From Chryseobacterium flavum (GTDB taxonomy: Bacteria; Bacteroidota; Bacteroidia; Flavobacteriales; Weeksellaceae): a stretch of 58,460 bases of DNA. Below the pieces are notes generated by a model that ran no database searches, was not told the origin of the DNA, and worked only from the letters and a program-made list of their open reading frames with translations. The stretch spans positions 1-58,460 of the forward strand of contig NZ_QNUE01000019.1 in assembly GCF_003385595.1 (NCBI RefSeq), given 5' to 3'. Both the position numbers and the translations under genes were made by a program. Shown here one piece after another: positions 1 to 8,632 of the stretch (the first letter of the stretch is position 1; the number at the start of each line of letters is the position of its first letter).

Positions 1-1
1 G

Positions 2-505
2 TTTGGGTCAGGCATAAAGAAATACTCCGGGCTACGGCTGATGGAAACCTTCTTCCGGTTCAATGAGCTGGCAAAAGCTAAAGAACAGCTGAACAATATA
101 ATGAATTACGCAGTAAAGAGTGACCGCTGGATTAAAGAAGATCCTTCCGTAATCTTTCGTTTTCACCAGTCTATGCGGTCATTTGTGCGTGCCGGGTATC
201 TTATAAAACTTAAAGAAAAGAAACAGGCATTCCCTGTCCGGACAGAAAATACTTCTCCACTGCTTCCCGGTTTGCTTTCGGAGAAAGAATACCGGAACCC
301 GTTGCTGGTCTTTAAAAAAGCATTCAAAGAATACAGCATAGAGGAATTTGATTACTTTATGTCCGGGATTGTGTATTTCTCACTGGGTGTTTATGATAAT
401 GTCCCGGAGAAAAATATGATAAACCCGTACATCCACCTCACCAAAATGCTGGATGCCGCCCATCTCATCCTGGAAAGGCAGAAAAATAATAACAGAAAAC
501 TATAG
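2..505 (+). CDS. C-terminal part of an unrecognised protein (5' end outside window)
   Basis: The reading frame is open from base 2 to the stop at 505, so about 167 residues of the C-terminus are visible and the start lies outside the window. An ATG at 41 would give 154 residues, but the preceding codons read as a coherent protein and no promoter-like box precedes it, so I treat it as internal or unproven. The product is soluble and charged, with aromatic-rich helices and no signal peptide, membrane segment or metal motif that I recognise. It converges on mdh, and a hairpin at 544-580 separates them. I do not recognise the family and assign no function. Confidence 0.6.
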   Translation, partial: FGSGIKKYSGLRLMETFFRFNELAKAKEQLNNIMNYAVKSDRWIKEDPSVIFRFHQSMRSFVRAGYLIKLKEKKQAFPVRTENTSPLLPGLLSEKEYRNPLLVFKKAFKEYSIEEFDYFMSGIVYFSLGVYDNVPEKNMINPYIHLTKMLDAAHLILERQKNNNRKL

Positions 506-543
506 CACAAGGCCACAGGAATTCTTTTCCGCCCCTACTCCAC

Positions 544-580
544 AAAAAAGGACTGCTTCAGTGAAACAGTCCTTTTTTTT
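544..580. terminator. Bidirectional intrinsic terminator between the partial gene and mdh
   Basis: A perfect 12-bp stem (544-555 pairing with 567-578, core AAGGACTG/CAGTCCTT) is followed by a T-run on the plus strand and a T-run (the A-run at 544-549) on the minus strand. It lies between two convergent genes and can end both transcripts. Confidence 0.85.
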
Positions 581-608
581 ATCATTTTGGCTTCAGAAGC
601 CAGTTAGC

Positions 609-1535
609 TTAGAATTTTAAATCTCCGTTCACCTCTCTTACAGCGTTCGCTGCTTCAGCAAATTTCAATTGCTCTTCTGCAGTAAGCGTTACGTTTACAA
701 TTTTCTCTACCCCGTTTGCCCCGATAATCGCAGGAACCCCTAGGCAGATATCATTCTGACCATACTCCCCTTCAAGCATTAAAGAACAAGGGATCATTTT
801 TTTCTGGTCACATGCAATAGCCTGAACCATTACAGAAACAGCAGCTCCTGGTGCATACCATGCTGAAGTTCCCAATAACTTGGTAAGCGTAGCTCCACCT
901 ACTTTCGTTTCTTCAATTACATATTTTTGTTTTTCTTCGTCTAAGAACTCAGTAACAGGTACCCCGTTTCTTGTAGCTTTGCTTAATAACGGCAGCATTC
1001 CTGTATCACTGTGAGCAGCGATTACCATACCGTCTACATCAGAGATCGGTGCCTCCAATGCTTCAGCCAGCCTGTATTTGAATCTTGCAGAGTCCAGTGC
1101 CCCACCCATTCCGATGATCTTGTGTTTTGGAAGGCCTGAAGTTTTGTGTACCAGGTAAGCCATAGTATCCATTGGGTTGGAAACCACGATGATGATAACT
1201 TCCGGAGAATGTTTCACCAGGTTTTCAGTAACTTCTTTTACAATACCTGCATTAATACCGATCAGCTCTTCTCTGGTCATTCCCGGTTTTCTTGGAATAC
1301 CTGAAGTAATCACGGCTACATGAGAACCTGCAGTTTTGCTGTAATCTCCTGTTGTTCCGGTAATTTTTGTATCGAATCCGTTTAGAGATGCAGTCTGCAT
1401 CAAATCCATTGCCTTACCTTCAGCAAACCCTTCTTTAATATCTACTAAAACTACTTCTGAACAGAAGTTCTTCATTGCGATGTATTCTGCACAGCTTGCT
1501 CCTACAGCGCCTGCACCTACTACAGTTACTTTCAT
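609..1535 (-). CDS. mdh: Malate dehydrogenase (LDH-like type)
   Basis: This enzyme oxidises malate to oxaloacetate with NAD+ in the TCA cycle, in the cytoplasm. At 308 residues it has the usual length. The N-terminal Rossmann loop GAGAVG is at residues 7-12. The substrate loop has Arg82 and Arg88 in IPRKPGMTREEL, followed by Asn120, Arg151 (DSARF) and the catalytic His175 in AAHSDTGMLPL. In many relatives the histidine motif reads GGHGDT, so AAHSDT is a mild variant with the catalytic His kept. The ATG at 1535 starts the Rossmann strand directly. It is monocistronic: the terminator at 544-580 lies downstream and the heme oxygenase gene ends 119 bases upstream. The assignment is secure. Confidence 0.97.
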   Translation of the reverse strand: MKVTVVGAGAVGASCAEYIAMKNFCSEVVLVDIKEGFAEGKAMDLMQTASLNGFDTKITGTTGDYSKTAGSHVAVITSGIPRKPGMTREELIGINAGIVKEVTENLVKHSPEVIIIVVSNPMDTMAYLVHKTSGLPKHKIIGMGGALDSARFKYRLAEALEAPISDVDGMVIAAHSDTGMLPLLSKATRNGVPVTEFLDEEKQKYVIEETKVGGATLTKLLGTSAWYAPGAAVSVMVQAIACDQKKMIPCSLMLEGEYGQNDICLGVPAIIGANGVEKIVNVTLTAEEQLKFAEAANAVREVNGDLKF

Positions 1536-1654
1536 ATTGTATACTTTTTAAATTATTTATTTTTAAAGTTGAATTTAAATTTGAAACTCCCCAAATTTAA
1601 CAATTCCTGAAAAAGTGGGCAATTTTTCAGAAATATTATTAGGGTTCCGGGAAA

Positions 1655-2206
1655 TTAGTTGACATTCAGTAAAAAAGAATACAGCTTCCGGGCTCCGGAC
1701 AGCACTTCCGGATAGTTTTCTTCAGCTACCTCAGCATCCAGAACCTCCTTAAAATTTTTCCACATCGGTCCCGTATTCTCCTGATAGCATCCGAAGAAAT
1801 TAAAACTGACTGTGTCAAAACCTTCTGTTTTGGAAAGCTGCCTGGCAATTACATTTCCTCCTAAAGTAGAACCTTCAATGACATACATGGCTCCTAAAGC
1901 CTCATGTTCATTGGTAAAATCAAGTTTATCAGAGACTTCCTTATACTCCAGGGAAAGACTTTCCACATCCTTTTCAATAAGGGAAAGCTTTTTCCTTTCA
2001 TTAAGCTGAAGTTTCTCCGAATACTTACCGGAAAGACGGTTGAAAATTTTGTCTTCGCTGTGAAGGAGCATCAGGTAATTGGTATGGATGATCTTTTTAT
2101 AATCTTCCAGGGTAAAAGTTTTATTGAAAATTTTTTCAGAATTAAAAAGCTTTTCTGCTGCATCGTGATATTCCGCTGTATTTTGTTTCAGATATTCTGA
2201 TACCAT
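1655..2206 (-). CDS. bphO: Biliverdin-forming heme oxygenase
   Basis: The 183-residue protein has the bacterial heme oxygenase fold. A proximal histidine is at residue 14 (AEYHDAAEKL), and the glycine-rich distal helix that bends over the heme is YVIEGSTLGGNVIARQL at residues 108-124. The family opens heme to biliverdin, CO and iron. The gene starts 26 bases after the stop of the bacteriophytochrome gene on the same strand, so the two are almost certainly cotranscribed, and the product would supply the biliverdin chromophore. Iron recovery from heme is possible as a second role, but no heme-uptake gene lies nearby. There is no signal peptide, so it acts in the cytoplasm. The family call is firm and the bphO role is inferred from context. 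Confidence 0.92.
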   Translation of the reverse strand: MVSEYLKQNTAEYHDAAEKLFNSEKIFNKTFTLEDYKKIIHTNYLMLLHSEDKIFNRLSGKYSEKLQLNERKKLSLIEKDVESLSLEYKEVSDKLDFTNEHEALGAMYVIEGSTLGGNVIARQLSKTEGFDTVSFNFFGCYQENTGPMWKNFKEVLDAEVAEENYPEVLSGARKLYSFLLNVN

Positions 2207-2232
2207 AATAACGTTTTAAAAGTTTCTCAAAT

Positions 2233-4425
2233 TTACGGTTTTTTAAACGTCAGAATAAAAGAAGTCCCTTCTTTATTACTTTCATAATCCACATTTCCAC
2301 CGATTCTTTTCATAATCCGGTGAACAATAGACAACCCTACCCCATTTCCTTTAAACTTTTTGGCATTATCCATCCTGTTGAAAATTTTAAACATTTTATG
2401 CTTCTCTTCCTCAGGAATTCCAATCCCGTTATCAGAGATCCGGTACATAACATTTTCTCCGTTTTCAGTACCTTCAATCTCCACTTTCGGATGTTCTCTG
2501 TGGGAAGAATACTTTACCGCATTATTAATGATATTCAGGAATACCTGATGAAGCATGGTTTTATCAGCCAGTACATCCGGACATTCCCTGATCACCACCT
2601 CGCTTTCGGGATTACCGTAGGTCAGTTTGGCATTTTCGGAAATTTTACGGATGGTCATTTCTGTTTTCATGGCTTCAAGCTGGATATCACTATGCTTTGC
2701 ACGGCTAAGCTGCAGTACATCCTGCATCATTTCTGCCATATTATCAATTTCCTCGATAATGGTATTGATCTTATGTTTACTCTTTTCCGAACTATCTGTA
2801 AGATTTCCCAAAAGCATCTGCGCATTAAGTTTCATGACCGTTAAAGGTGTTCCCAGATCATGAGAGATGGTGTAAGAAAAACTGTCAAGCTCTTCATTCA
2901 CCTTTTTAAGCTCATCGTTAAGCCTTTTTACCGCATTATAATTTTTATGAGAAGTTTCCAGGATCAGATCACGGATAGCATGTACAGCGCTGATATTCCT
3001 GGAATTCCACCTTTTAGAGTGTCCTTTTATATTTTCAGTAAAGATCCGGAAGGACGTTCTTGGTGAAATGATCTGTTTTTCTTCTCCGTTGTAAGAAAAA
3101 ACTTCAATCTTTTTTTCAGGATTTCCTGCCCAGTCAATATGCTCATCAAATTCCTTACGGAACCAGATCAGCATCTCATTTTTATCCCTTTCAATAAAGT
3201 AAATAATAATTCCGGCAGCATTTTCAGACAAACCCAGCTCCTCTCCATGATTTTTAAGAAAGCTTCTGTTGACATAAATCTGGTCCGTTGTATTTTCAGA
3301 CGCCCACTGTATGATGGTGTTTATAACAGCAACAGACGGAGTCACTCCTTCCGTTACAATATGTTCATCCGAAACTATCGCCACTCCATCCGCTTCCGGA
3401 AGGTCTTTAATTTCTGCTTTGCTTTCAATAAGCGAATCAGATAAGTAATGGTGTTTTAAAAACTTTATTTTAAGCTGAGAAACCCTTTCATTCAGTTCCA
3501 GCCGGTAATTCAGTTCACTTTTAGATTTAAATGATGAATATGCATTGGCAGCAAGTGCCGTAAAGATTCCTGCCTGAACCCGGTCTTCAAGATCAATATG
3601 CTTAGGCTCAGTATTCTGGCATGTAACCAGTCCCCACAGATGATCGTCAATAATAATGGAAATACTGAAACTGGAAGATGCTCCCGAGTTTTTAAGGTAC
3701 TGCCCGTGTATAGGGGACATTCCTCTGGAAGCCGCAAAAGTAAGATCTATATGTTCTTCAGATTTGCTTAAAAGCGGTACCGTATCTGAATGTACATTGC
3801 TGAAAATTCTTTTCCGTTTCCTGAGATAAAGCTGACGGGCCTGTTTGGGAATATCCGATTCCGGGTAATGAAGCCCCAGGAAACTTTCCATCTCATCATT
3901 TTTCTTTTCTGCAATCACCTTTCCTGAACCGTCCATCATGAATTTATAGATCATCATCCGGTCATAGTTGACCACTTTGGCAAGCGTTTCCAGTAAATGA
4001 TTCCAAAGTTCCTGCGCATTATCAATCCCGTAAAAATTATCATATTTATTGGAGATCCGTTTGTCAGGATTTATCAGTACTTCTTCAAATTCCAGGAAGA
4101 TAAAACCGCCGCTTTTAAAGACAGAAAAATGATATTCCTTATCACCTATGAAAATCTTGTCAAAATAGGTTTCATTTTCCCTTCTGGTAAATCTGTCCAG
4201 CGAAACATAAATATCAGAATCGATGATCTGCTGAAAGCTTTCCGGAAAATCCGTAAGCTCTTTCCCGAACAGTGAGTCTACCCGTTCGATTTTAAATATA
4301 TCCGTAATATTCCTGCTGAAAAAAGTAATGGAATGGGATTCCGCATCAATGCCAATCAAATAGCCAAAACTTTGTATGTAGCCCGGAATATGGATAGGCT
4401 CTTCATGGCATTCTACAAAATTCAT
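2233..4425 (-). CDS. bphP: Bacteriophytochrome histidine kinase
   Basis: This is a red/far-red light sensor kinase of 730 residues. PAS: Cys6 in ECHEEPIHIPG is the expected biliverdin thioether site. GAF: YPESDIP with DIP at 191-193, and SPIHGQYL with His240, both chromophore-pocket motifs. PHY: tongue motif PRTSF at 455-459. Kinase: H-box SHDLGTPL with phospho-acceptor His522, then N-box INNAVKYS and G boxes DNGIGIP and GNGVGLS. I chose the ATG at 4425, not the in-frame TTG at 4449, because that TTG lies inside a TAnnTTTG promoter box (4447-4454) and would not be in the transcript. No response regulator is adjacent, so its partner is elsewhere. The heme oxygenase gene follows in the same operon. 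Confidence 0.96.
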   Translation of the reverse strand: MNFVECHEEPIHIPGYIQSFGYLIGIDAESHSITFFSRNITDIFKIERVDSLFGKELTDFPESFQQIIDSDIYVSLDRFTRRENETYFDKIFIGDKEYHFSVFKSGGFIFLEFEEVLINPDKRISNKYDNFYGIDNAQELWNHLLETLAKVVNYDRMMIYKFMMDGSGKVIAEKKNDEMESFLGLHYPESDIPKQARQLYLRKRKRIFSNVHSDTVPLLSKSEEHIDLTFAASRGMSPIHGQYLKNSGASSSFSISIIIDDHLWGLVTCQNTEPKHIDLEDRVQAGIFTALAANAYSSFKSKSELNYRLELNERVSQLKIKFLKHHYLSDSLIESKAEIKDLPEADGVAIVSDEHIVTEGVTPSVAVINTIIQWASENTTDQIYVNRSFLKNHGEELGLSENAAGIIIYFIERDKNEMLIWFRKEFDEHIDWAGNPEKKIEVFSYNGEEKQIISPRTSFRIFTENIKGHSKRWNSRNISAVHAIRDLILETSHKNYNAVKRLNDELKKVNEELDSFSYTISHDLGTPLTVMKLNAQMLLGNLTDSSEKSKHKINTIIEEIDNMAEMMQDVLQLSRAKHSDIQLEAMKTEMTIRKISENAKLTYGNPESEVVIRECPDVLADKTMLHQVFLNIINNAVKYSSHREHPKVEIEGTENGENVMYRISDNGIGIPEEEKHKMFKIFNRMDNAKKFKGNGVGLSIVHRIMKRIGGNVDYESNKEGTSFILTFKKP

Positions 4426-4446
4426 ATATCTCGTCAGTCTAACAAT

Positions 4447-4454
4447 CAAATATA
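4447..4454 (-). promoter_or_regulatory. Putative -7 promoter box of bphP-bphO
   Basis: The minus strand reads TATATTTG, an exact match to the Bacteroidota -7 consensus TAnnTTTG, 21 bases before the ATG at 4425. No clear TTG at -33 with a good spacing is visible, so only the -7 part is well supported. Confidence 0.6.
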
Positions 4455-4797
4455 GCGTTTTTTTCCAACAGGCCCGTATTCTGTGGTATTTTATTTTAAA
4501 GCACCTTAGCGTAACGTTTATTTTTCAGATCAAAGCCCTCAGATACACTTTGAAATATTCTTTATTATCCTGCTCTTTTACTAAGAAGTTTCTAAAATAT
4601 ACTAAAAAAAATCCAGTAATCCTATTTTAGTCTTTTATTTATGATTCATAACATGAATGAGTATTTATCAGCTAATATAATTGTGTCATTTAAACAAATT
4701 TGCTAAATTTATATCACCAAATAATGAATATGATGGAAAATTCATTGAATTATTCACAATAAATTCAACATTAAATTTAAATTCAAATAATACTATT
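4455..4797. other. Divergent intergenic region, no gene seen
   Basis: These 343 bases separate the photoreceptor operon from the amide hydrolase gene. They are very AT-rich. A frame in phase with the amide hydrolase extends back to 4681, but its extra 39 residues are low-complexity and would bury the signal peptide, so I regard it as non-coding. I found no convincing TAnnTTTG box for the plus-strand gene and no stable hairpin. Confidence 0.5.
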
Positions 4798-5847
4798 ATG
4801 AAAAAGTTCCCATTAATTTTATTTTCTTTAGTCCTCTCTATAGGATTATGGAATCCATCAGAAGCCTGTACGAGGGTGGTTTACAAAGGGCCCCAAAACA
4901 CAGTTATTACAGCACGCTCTATGGATTGGCGTGATGAAATCCCGGCCAACTTATGGGTATTACCAAAAGGAATAGACCGTAACGGACTGGTAGGCCCAAA
5001 ATCTGTAAAATGGACTGCCAGATACGGAAGCCTCATCAGTTCTTCCTGGGATATTGCTTCGGCAGATGGAATGAATGAAAAAGGATTGGTAGCCAACCTC
5101 CTTTGGCTAGGAGAATCCCAATATCCTAAATTTGATGGAAAAGGAAGTAAAAAGGGAATTGCCATTTCATTATGGGCACAATATTATCTTGATAATTTCG
5201 CCACCGTAAAAGAAGCCGTAGAGTTTTCAAAAAAAGAACCTTTCGTTATTGTAAGCGACTACATTCCGGGAACAGAAAGATTTACCACAGTCCATCTTTC
5301 CCTTTCCGATGCTTCGGGAGACAATGCAGTATTTGAATATATTAACGGAAAACTGGTAATCCACCATGACCCTTCTTATACGGTAATGACCAATTCTCCT
5401 GTTTTTGAAGAACAGCTTGCCCTTAACAATTACTGGAAAGGCATTCCGGGAACAGTGATGCTTCCGGGAACCAACCGTGCTGCAGATCGTTTTGTAAGAG
5501 CGTCTTACTATATCAATGCGATTCCACAGACTGCAGACACCCGTACAGCGGTAGCCAGTGTTTTCAGTGTGATCAGAAACTGCTCTGTACCATACGGAAT
5601 CACTTCTGCAACTGAACCTAATATTTCGTCAACAAGATGGCGTTCTGTCTCCGATCAGAAAAACCTGGTCTACTATTTTGAAACGGTTTTCACACCCAAT
5701 ACGTTCTGGGTAGATCTTAAAGATTTCGACCTGAGTCCTAAAGGAAAAGTGATGAAACTGGATCTCAGTAATAACCGCACTTATAATGGTAAGTCCAATA
5801 CGGAATTTAAAGAGTCCGCACCATTTACATTCTTAGGATTAAAATAG
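4798..5847 (+). CDS. Secreted linear-amide C-N hydrolase (choloylglycine hydrolase / penicillin V acylase family)
   Basis: This is an Ntn-hydrolase of 349 residues. A signal peptide ends in NPSEA, and the next residue, Cys24 (CTRVVYKG), becomes the N-terminal nucleophile after cleavage, as is typical of secreted members. RSMDWRDE (Arg and Asp of the active site) and the asparagine-containing VMTNSPVF also fit the family. Members hydrolyse bile-salt amides, penicillin V or N-acyl-homoserine lactones; the sequence alone does not fix the substrate. I placed the start at 4798 because it gives a clean signal peptide; an upstream in-frame start at 4681 would not. A structured 150-base gap follows, then the porin-DASS-Sdh operon on the same strand. 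Readthrough into it is possible but unproven. Confidence 0.88.
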   Translation: MKKFPLILFSLVLSIGLWNPSEACTRVVYKGPQNTVITARSMDWRDEIPANLWVLPKGIDRNGLVGPKSVKWTARYGSLISSSWDIASADGMNEKGLVANLLWLGESQYPKFDGKGSKKGIAISLWAQYYLDNFATVKEAVEFSKKEPFVIVSDYIPGTERFTTVHLSLSDASGDNAVFEYINGKLVIHHDPSYTVMTNSPVFEEQLALNNYWKGIPGTVMLPGTNRAADRFVRASYYINAIPQTADTRTAVASVFSVIRNCSVPYGITSATEPNISSTRWRSVSDQKNLVYYFETVFTPNTFWVDLKDFDLSPKGKVMKLDLSNNRTYNGKSNTEFKESAPFTFLGLK

Positions 5848-5849
5848 AT

Positions 5850-5970
5850 ATTTTACCACAAGAATTCTTTTACTTAAAATAACCTGCTCACCGATAAGCA
5901 CTGACAAAGCAGGTTAAAGCAAGTTCCATTTGTAACCATGCTCAAGGGCAGTGAGGAATTCTGGTAAAAT
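5850..5970 (+). promoter_or_regulatory. Structured intergenic leader upstream of the porin operon
   Basis: Bases 5850-5867 and 5956-5970 form a long-range closing stem of 15 pairs (ATTTTACCA plus GAATTC, with a 3-base bulge on the 5' side). Inside it, AACCTGCT at 5881-5888 pairs perfectly with AGCAGGTT at 5908-5915. An alternative helix, GGTTA at 5912-5916 with TAACC at 5933-5937, would compete with that hairpin. No T-run follows, so it is not a simple terminator, and it ends 30 bases before the porin start. It may be a cis-regulatory RNA or a processing/stability element between the amide hydrolase and porin genes. I match it to no known riboswitch. Confidence 0.45.
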
Positions 5971-6000
5971 AAAGTTCTCAATAAAAAAACAAAAATAGAT

Positions 6001-7167
6001 ATGGCCTTTTTTTCGATTAAAAAGAAAAGCCTCATCCTGTGCATGCTGGCCTTCGGGTTATCCGCATATGCACAGAATCAGGATTCTCTGAAGACCACTC
6101 CTTCTCCAAAGCAAGAAGACAATGTAAAATATCCACAGCTGCAGATCAAAGGCCTCTTCCAGGCACGTTATCTTGTAGGAATGGCCAAAGATGTAGATGT
6201 CAACGGACTTCATCATACCGACGGTTCCGGAACGGATAATAATTTCATGCTCAAATACATGCGGGTTCAGGTACGGGCACAGATCAGTAAACGTACGGAA
6301 GTTGTCGTACTGGCCAACCTTGCTGATTTTAAAAATGACCCCAAAAGCAGAGTCCTTGAAAATGCTTACCTGAAGTACACTTTCAATCCGAAGTTGGCCA
6401 TTACGGTAGGACAATTCAGGCCCTGGTTTGGTATTGAAGAAACTTATCCTATTGATATTATCAAATCTTTAGACTGGTCCAATCAGTATACGGAATTCGG
6501 GAAGCTGGGCTGGACAAGTTTCCAGATCGGAATGTCTGCGACAGGACAGCTTCAGTTAGGAAAAATACCTTTCCAATATGCTGTTTCAGTAGTTAACGGG
6601 AATGGAAAAAACCAGATCAATGATAATGATAACGGAAAGCAGTATTCTACCCGTCTTGTTTTCGGATTATCTGAAAAATACAATTTCAATGTAGGGCTGA
6701 ATGGAGGTATCGGGGAAGTATTCAGTAAAAAAGTATATGCCCTGGGAGTTGATATGAGCTCACTGATTCAGTTTGATCCGAAATGGAGCCTTGATATGCA
6801 GCTGGAAGCCAAACAGGCCACTAACCACGTTCTGTACAATTCTGTTGCACCTGAGATGCGCCCTGAGAATCCGGATCAGTATCTGGTGCGCGGAATCTAT
6901 TTTCTTCCTAATCTGAGGTATGAGATCAACCACAAAAATCTAAGTGCCTTCGAATTATCCTGCCGTTACGAATATCTTGACACCAATTTCAGAATGGCCT
7001 CTAACCCAAGACAGACCATTACCCCAATGTTCGGATTGGAATTCCTGAAAAATTATGGCGCCAGAATTCAGCTGGGAGTGCAGTTTGACCGCTATAAACA
7101 TCAGATAGAAAACACATCACAATACAACAATAATCTATTTATAGTACAAGTACAGAGTAGATTTTAA
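6001..7167 (+). CDS. Outer-membrane porin, OprO/P (phosphate-selective porin) family
   Basis: The 388-residue protein has a signal peptide (LAFGLSAYAQ, cleavage near residue 24). The mature chain is rich in alternating hydrophobic and polar beta strands and ends in phenylalanine (VQVQSRF), the outer-membrane barrel signature. GQFRPWFGIEETYP resembles the conserved GQF(K/R)xPFG region of OprO/P-like porins. In Bacteroidota this family is linked to varied anions, so phosphate is not implied. It is the first gene of a compact run; the DASS carrier starts 18 bases downstream and the three Sdh genes follow. The context suggests uptake of dicarboxylates across the outer membrane. That substrate is an inference. 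Confidence 0.85.
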   Translation: MAFFSIKKKSLILCMLAFGLSAYAQNQDSLKTTPSPKQEDNVKYPQLQIKGLFQARYLVGMAKDVDVNGLHHTDGSGTDNNFMLKYMRVQVRAQISKRTEVVVLANLADFKNDPKSRVLENAYLKYTFNPKLAITVGQFRPWFGIEETYPIDIIKSLDWSNQYTEFGKLGWTSFQIGMSATGQLQLGKIPFQYAVSVVNGNGKNQINDNDNGKQYSTRLVFGLSEKYNFNVGLNGGIGEVFSKKVYALGVDMSSLIQFDPKWSLDMQLEAKQATNHVLYNSVAPEMRPENPDQYLVRGIYFLPNLRYEINHKNLSAFELSCRYEYLDTNFRMASNPRQTITPMFGLEFLKNYGARIQLGVQFDRYKHQIENTSQYNNNLFIVQVQSRF

Positions 7168-7185
7168 TGATTAAATAGTAGTATC

Positions 7186-8616
7186 ATGAAAGAAATTAAT
7201 ATCAAAAACGTGGCAATCACATTTGCCGTTGCATTAATCATATGGTTCATTCCTGCTCCGGAAGGTGTTACTGTGAATGCCTGGCATTTGTTTGCCATTT
7301 TTGCAGCTACCATTTTAGGAATCATTCTTAAAGCCGCTCCAATGGGTACCATGTGTATGATGGCCATCGGATTTACGGCCCTTACCCAGGTAGTAGCTCC
7401 CGGAGATGCAGGAAAATCAATTACAAAAGCGCTTTCCGGTTTTGGAGATAAGGTGATCTGGCTGATCGGGATTTCATTCTTTATTGCCAGAGGATTTATC
7501 AAAACGGGACTTGGAAACCGGATTGCCTTTTTATTTATCAGGGTTTTTGGTAAAAGCTCACTGGGATTGGCTTACGGATTAGGACTTGCCGACGTTTGTC
7601 TGGCACCTGCTATTCCAAGTAACACCGCAAGAGGTGGTGGGATTATTTACCCAATTATGAAATCTATGGCCATAAGCTTTGATTCCGTTCCGGAAAAACC
7701 GGAAACCCATAGAAAACTGGGATCATTCCTGACGCTGAACAGTTACTATATGAACCTCATCGCTTCTTCCATGTTCCTCACCGGGACGGCAAGTAACCCG
7801 ATGTGTCAGAAGTTTGCCGCCAACCTTGGCATTGATATCACCTGGATGTCATGGGCTGCGGCAGGATTCATTCCGGGTGCAGTAGCATTCTTTGTGGTTC
7901 CTTTGGTATTGTACAAATTATATCCGCCTGAGTTGAAAAAAACAGGTGATGCCCCGAAAATGGCGGCCCAGAAATTAAAAGAAATGGGACCTGTTTCCAG
8001 AAATGAATGGCTGATGCTGCTGGCATTTTTTATTCTGTTAGCACTTTGGATATTTGGTGGAGCACTTTCTATTGACGCCACAACTACGGCATTCATTGGA
8101 TTAACACTGCTGCTGCTAACTTCAGTCTTAACATGGGAGGATGTAAAAGGCGAGAAAGGAGCCTGGGATACTATCGTTTGGTTCGCTGTTTTGGTAATGA
8201 TGGCAAGCTCATTGAATGAACTGGGCTTCATTGGCTGGTTCAGCAATCTTATCAAAGTTCAGATCGGAGGTCTGAGCTGGCAGGTGGCCTTCCCGGTTAT
8301 TATTGTTGTCTATTTCTTCAGTCACTATATTTTTGCAAGTGCCACTGCCCACGTAGCGGCGATGTATGCTGCATTGCTGGGGGTGGGTGTTTCTTTAGGA
8401 ATTCCTCCTATGCTGTTGGCTATGATGCTCGGTTTCATGGGTTCCATCTATGGGGTACTTACCCATTACGGTCACGGCCCGGCTCCTGTATTCTTCGGAA
8501 GCGGATACGTTGATCTGAAAGTCTGGTGGCTCAGAGGACTTGAAATAGGAATTGTATTGTTAATTATCTACATGGCTGTCGGAGGATTGTGGATGAAAGT
8601 TTTAGGATATTATTAA
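7186..8616 (+). CDS. DASS-family anion (dicarboxylate) transporter
   Basis: This 476-residue inner-membrane carrier has about twelve hydrophobic segments. Family hallmarks are the Ser-Asn-Thr substrate motif in AIPSNTARGGGIIYP (about residue 145), the second half's FASATAHVAAMYAA and the loop LTHYGHGPAPVFFGSGY, which fit the divalent anion:Na+ symporter (SLC13/CitT, 2-oxoglutarate/malate) family. Such proteins move succinate, fumarate, malate, citrate or 2-oxoglutarate by sodium symport or by exchange. It sits between the porin gene (18 bases upstream) and sdhC (16 bases downstream), which points to succinate or fumarate. Whether it is a symporter or an antiporter cannot be read from the sequence. 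Confidence 0.9.
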   Translation: MKEINIKNVAITFAVALIIWFIPAPEGVTVNAWHLFAIFAATILGIILKAAPMGTMCMMAIGFTALTQVVAPGDAGKSITKALSGFGDKVIWLIGISFFIARGFIKTGLGNRIAFLFIRVFGKSSLGLAYGLGLADVCLAPAIPSNTARGGGIIYPIMKSMAISFDSVPEKPETHRKLGSFLTLNSYYMNLIASSMFLTGTASNPMCQKFAANLGIDITWMSWAAAGFIPGAVAFFVVPLVLYKLYPPELKKTGDAPKMAAQKLKEMGPVSRNEWLMLLAFFILLALWIFGGALSIDATTTAFIGLTLLLLTSVLTWEDVKGEKGAWDTIVWFAVLVMMASSLNELGFIGWFSNLIKVQIGGLSWQVAFPVIIVVYFFSHYIFASATAHVAAMYAALLGVGVSLGIPPMLLAMMLGFMGSIYGVLTHYGHGPAPVFFGSGYVDLKVWWLRGLEIGIVLLIIYMAVGGLWMKVLGYY

Positions 8617-8632
8617 TTATTAAATCAGAAAT

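Noticed and set aside
2320..2844. 174-residue plus-strand frame across bphP
   Set aside because: It is antisense to the conserved kinase domain and has no family motif; it is a shadow.
4681..4797. Longer N-terminus of the amide hydrolase from 4681
   Set aside because: The extra 39 residues are low-complexity and would bury the signal peptide; the ATG at 4798 gives a clean signal and N-terminal Cys.
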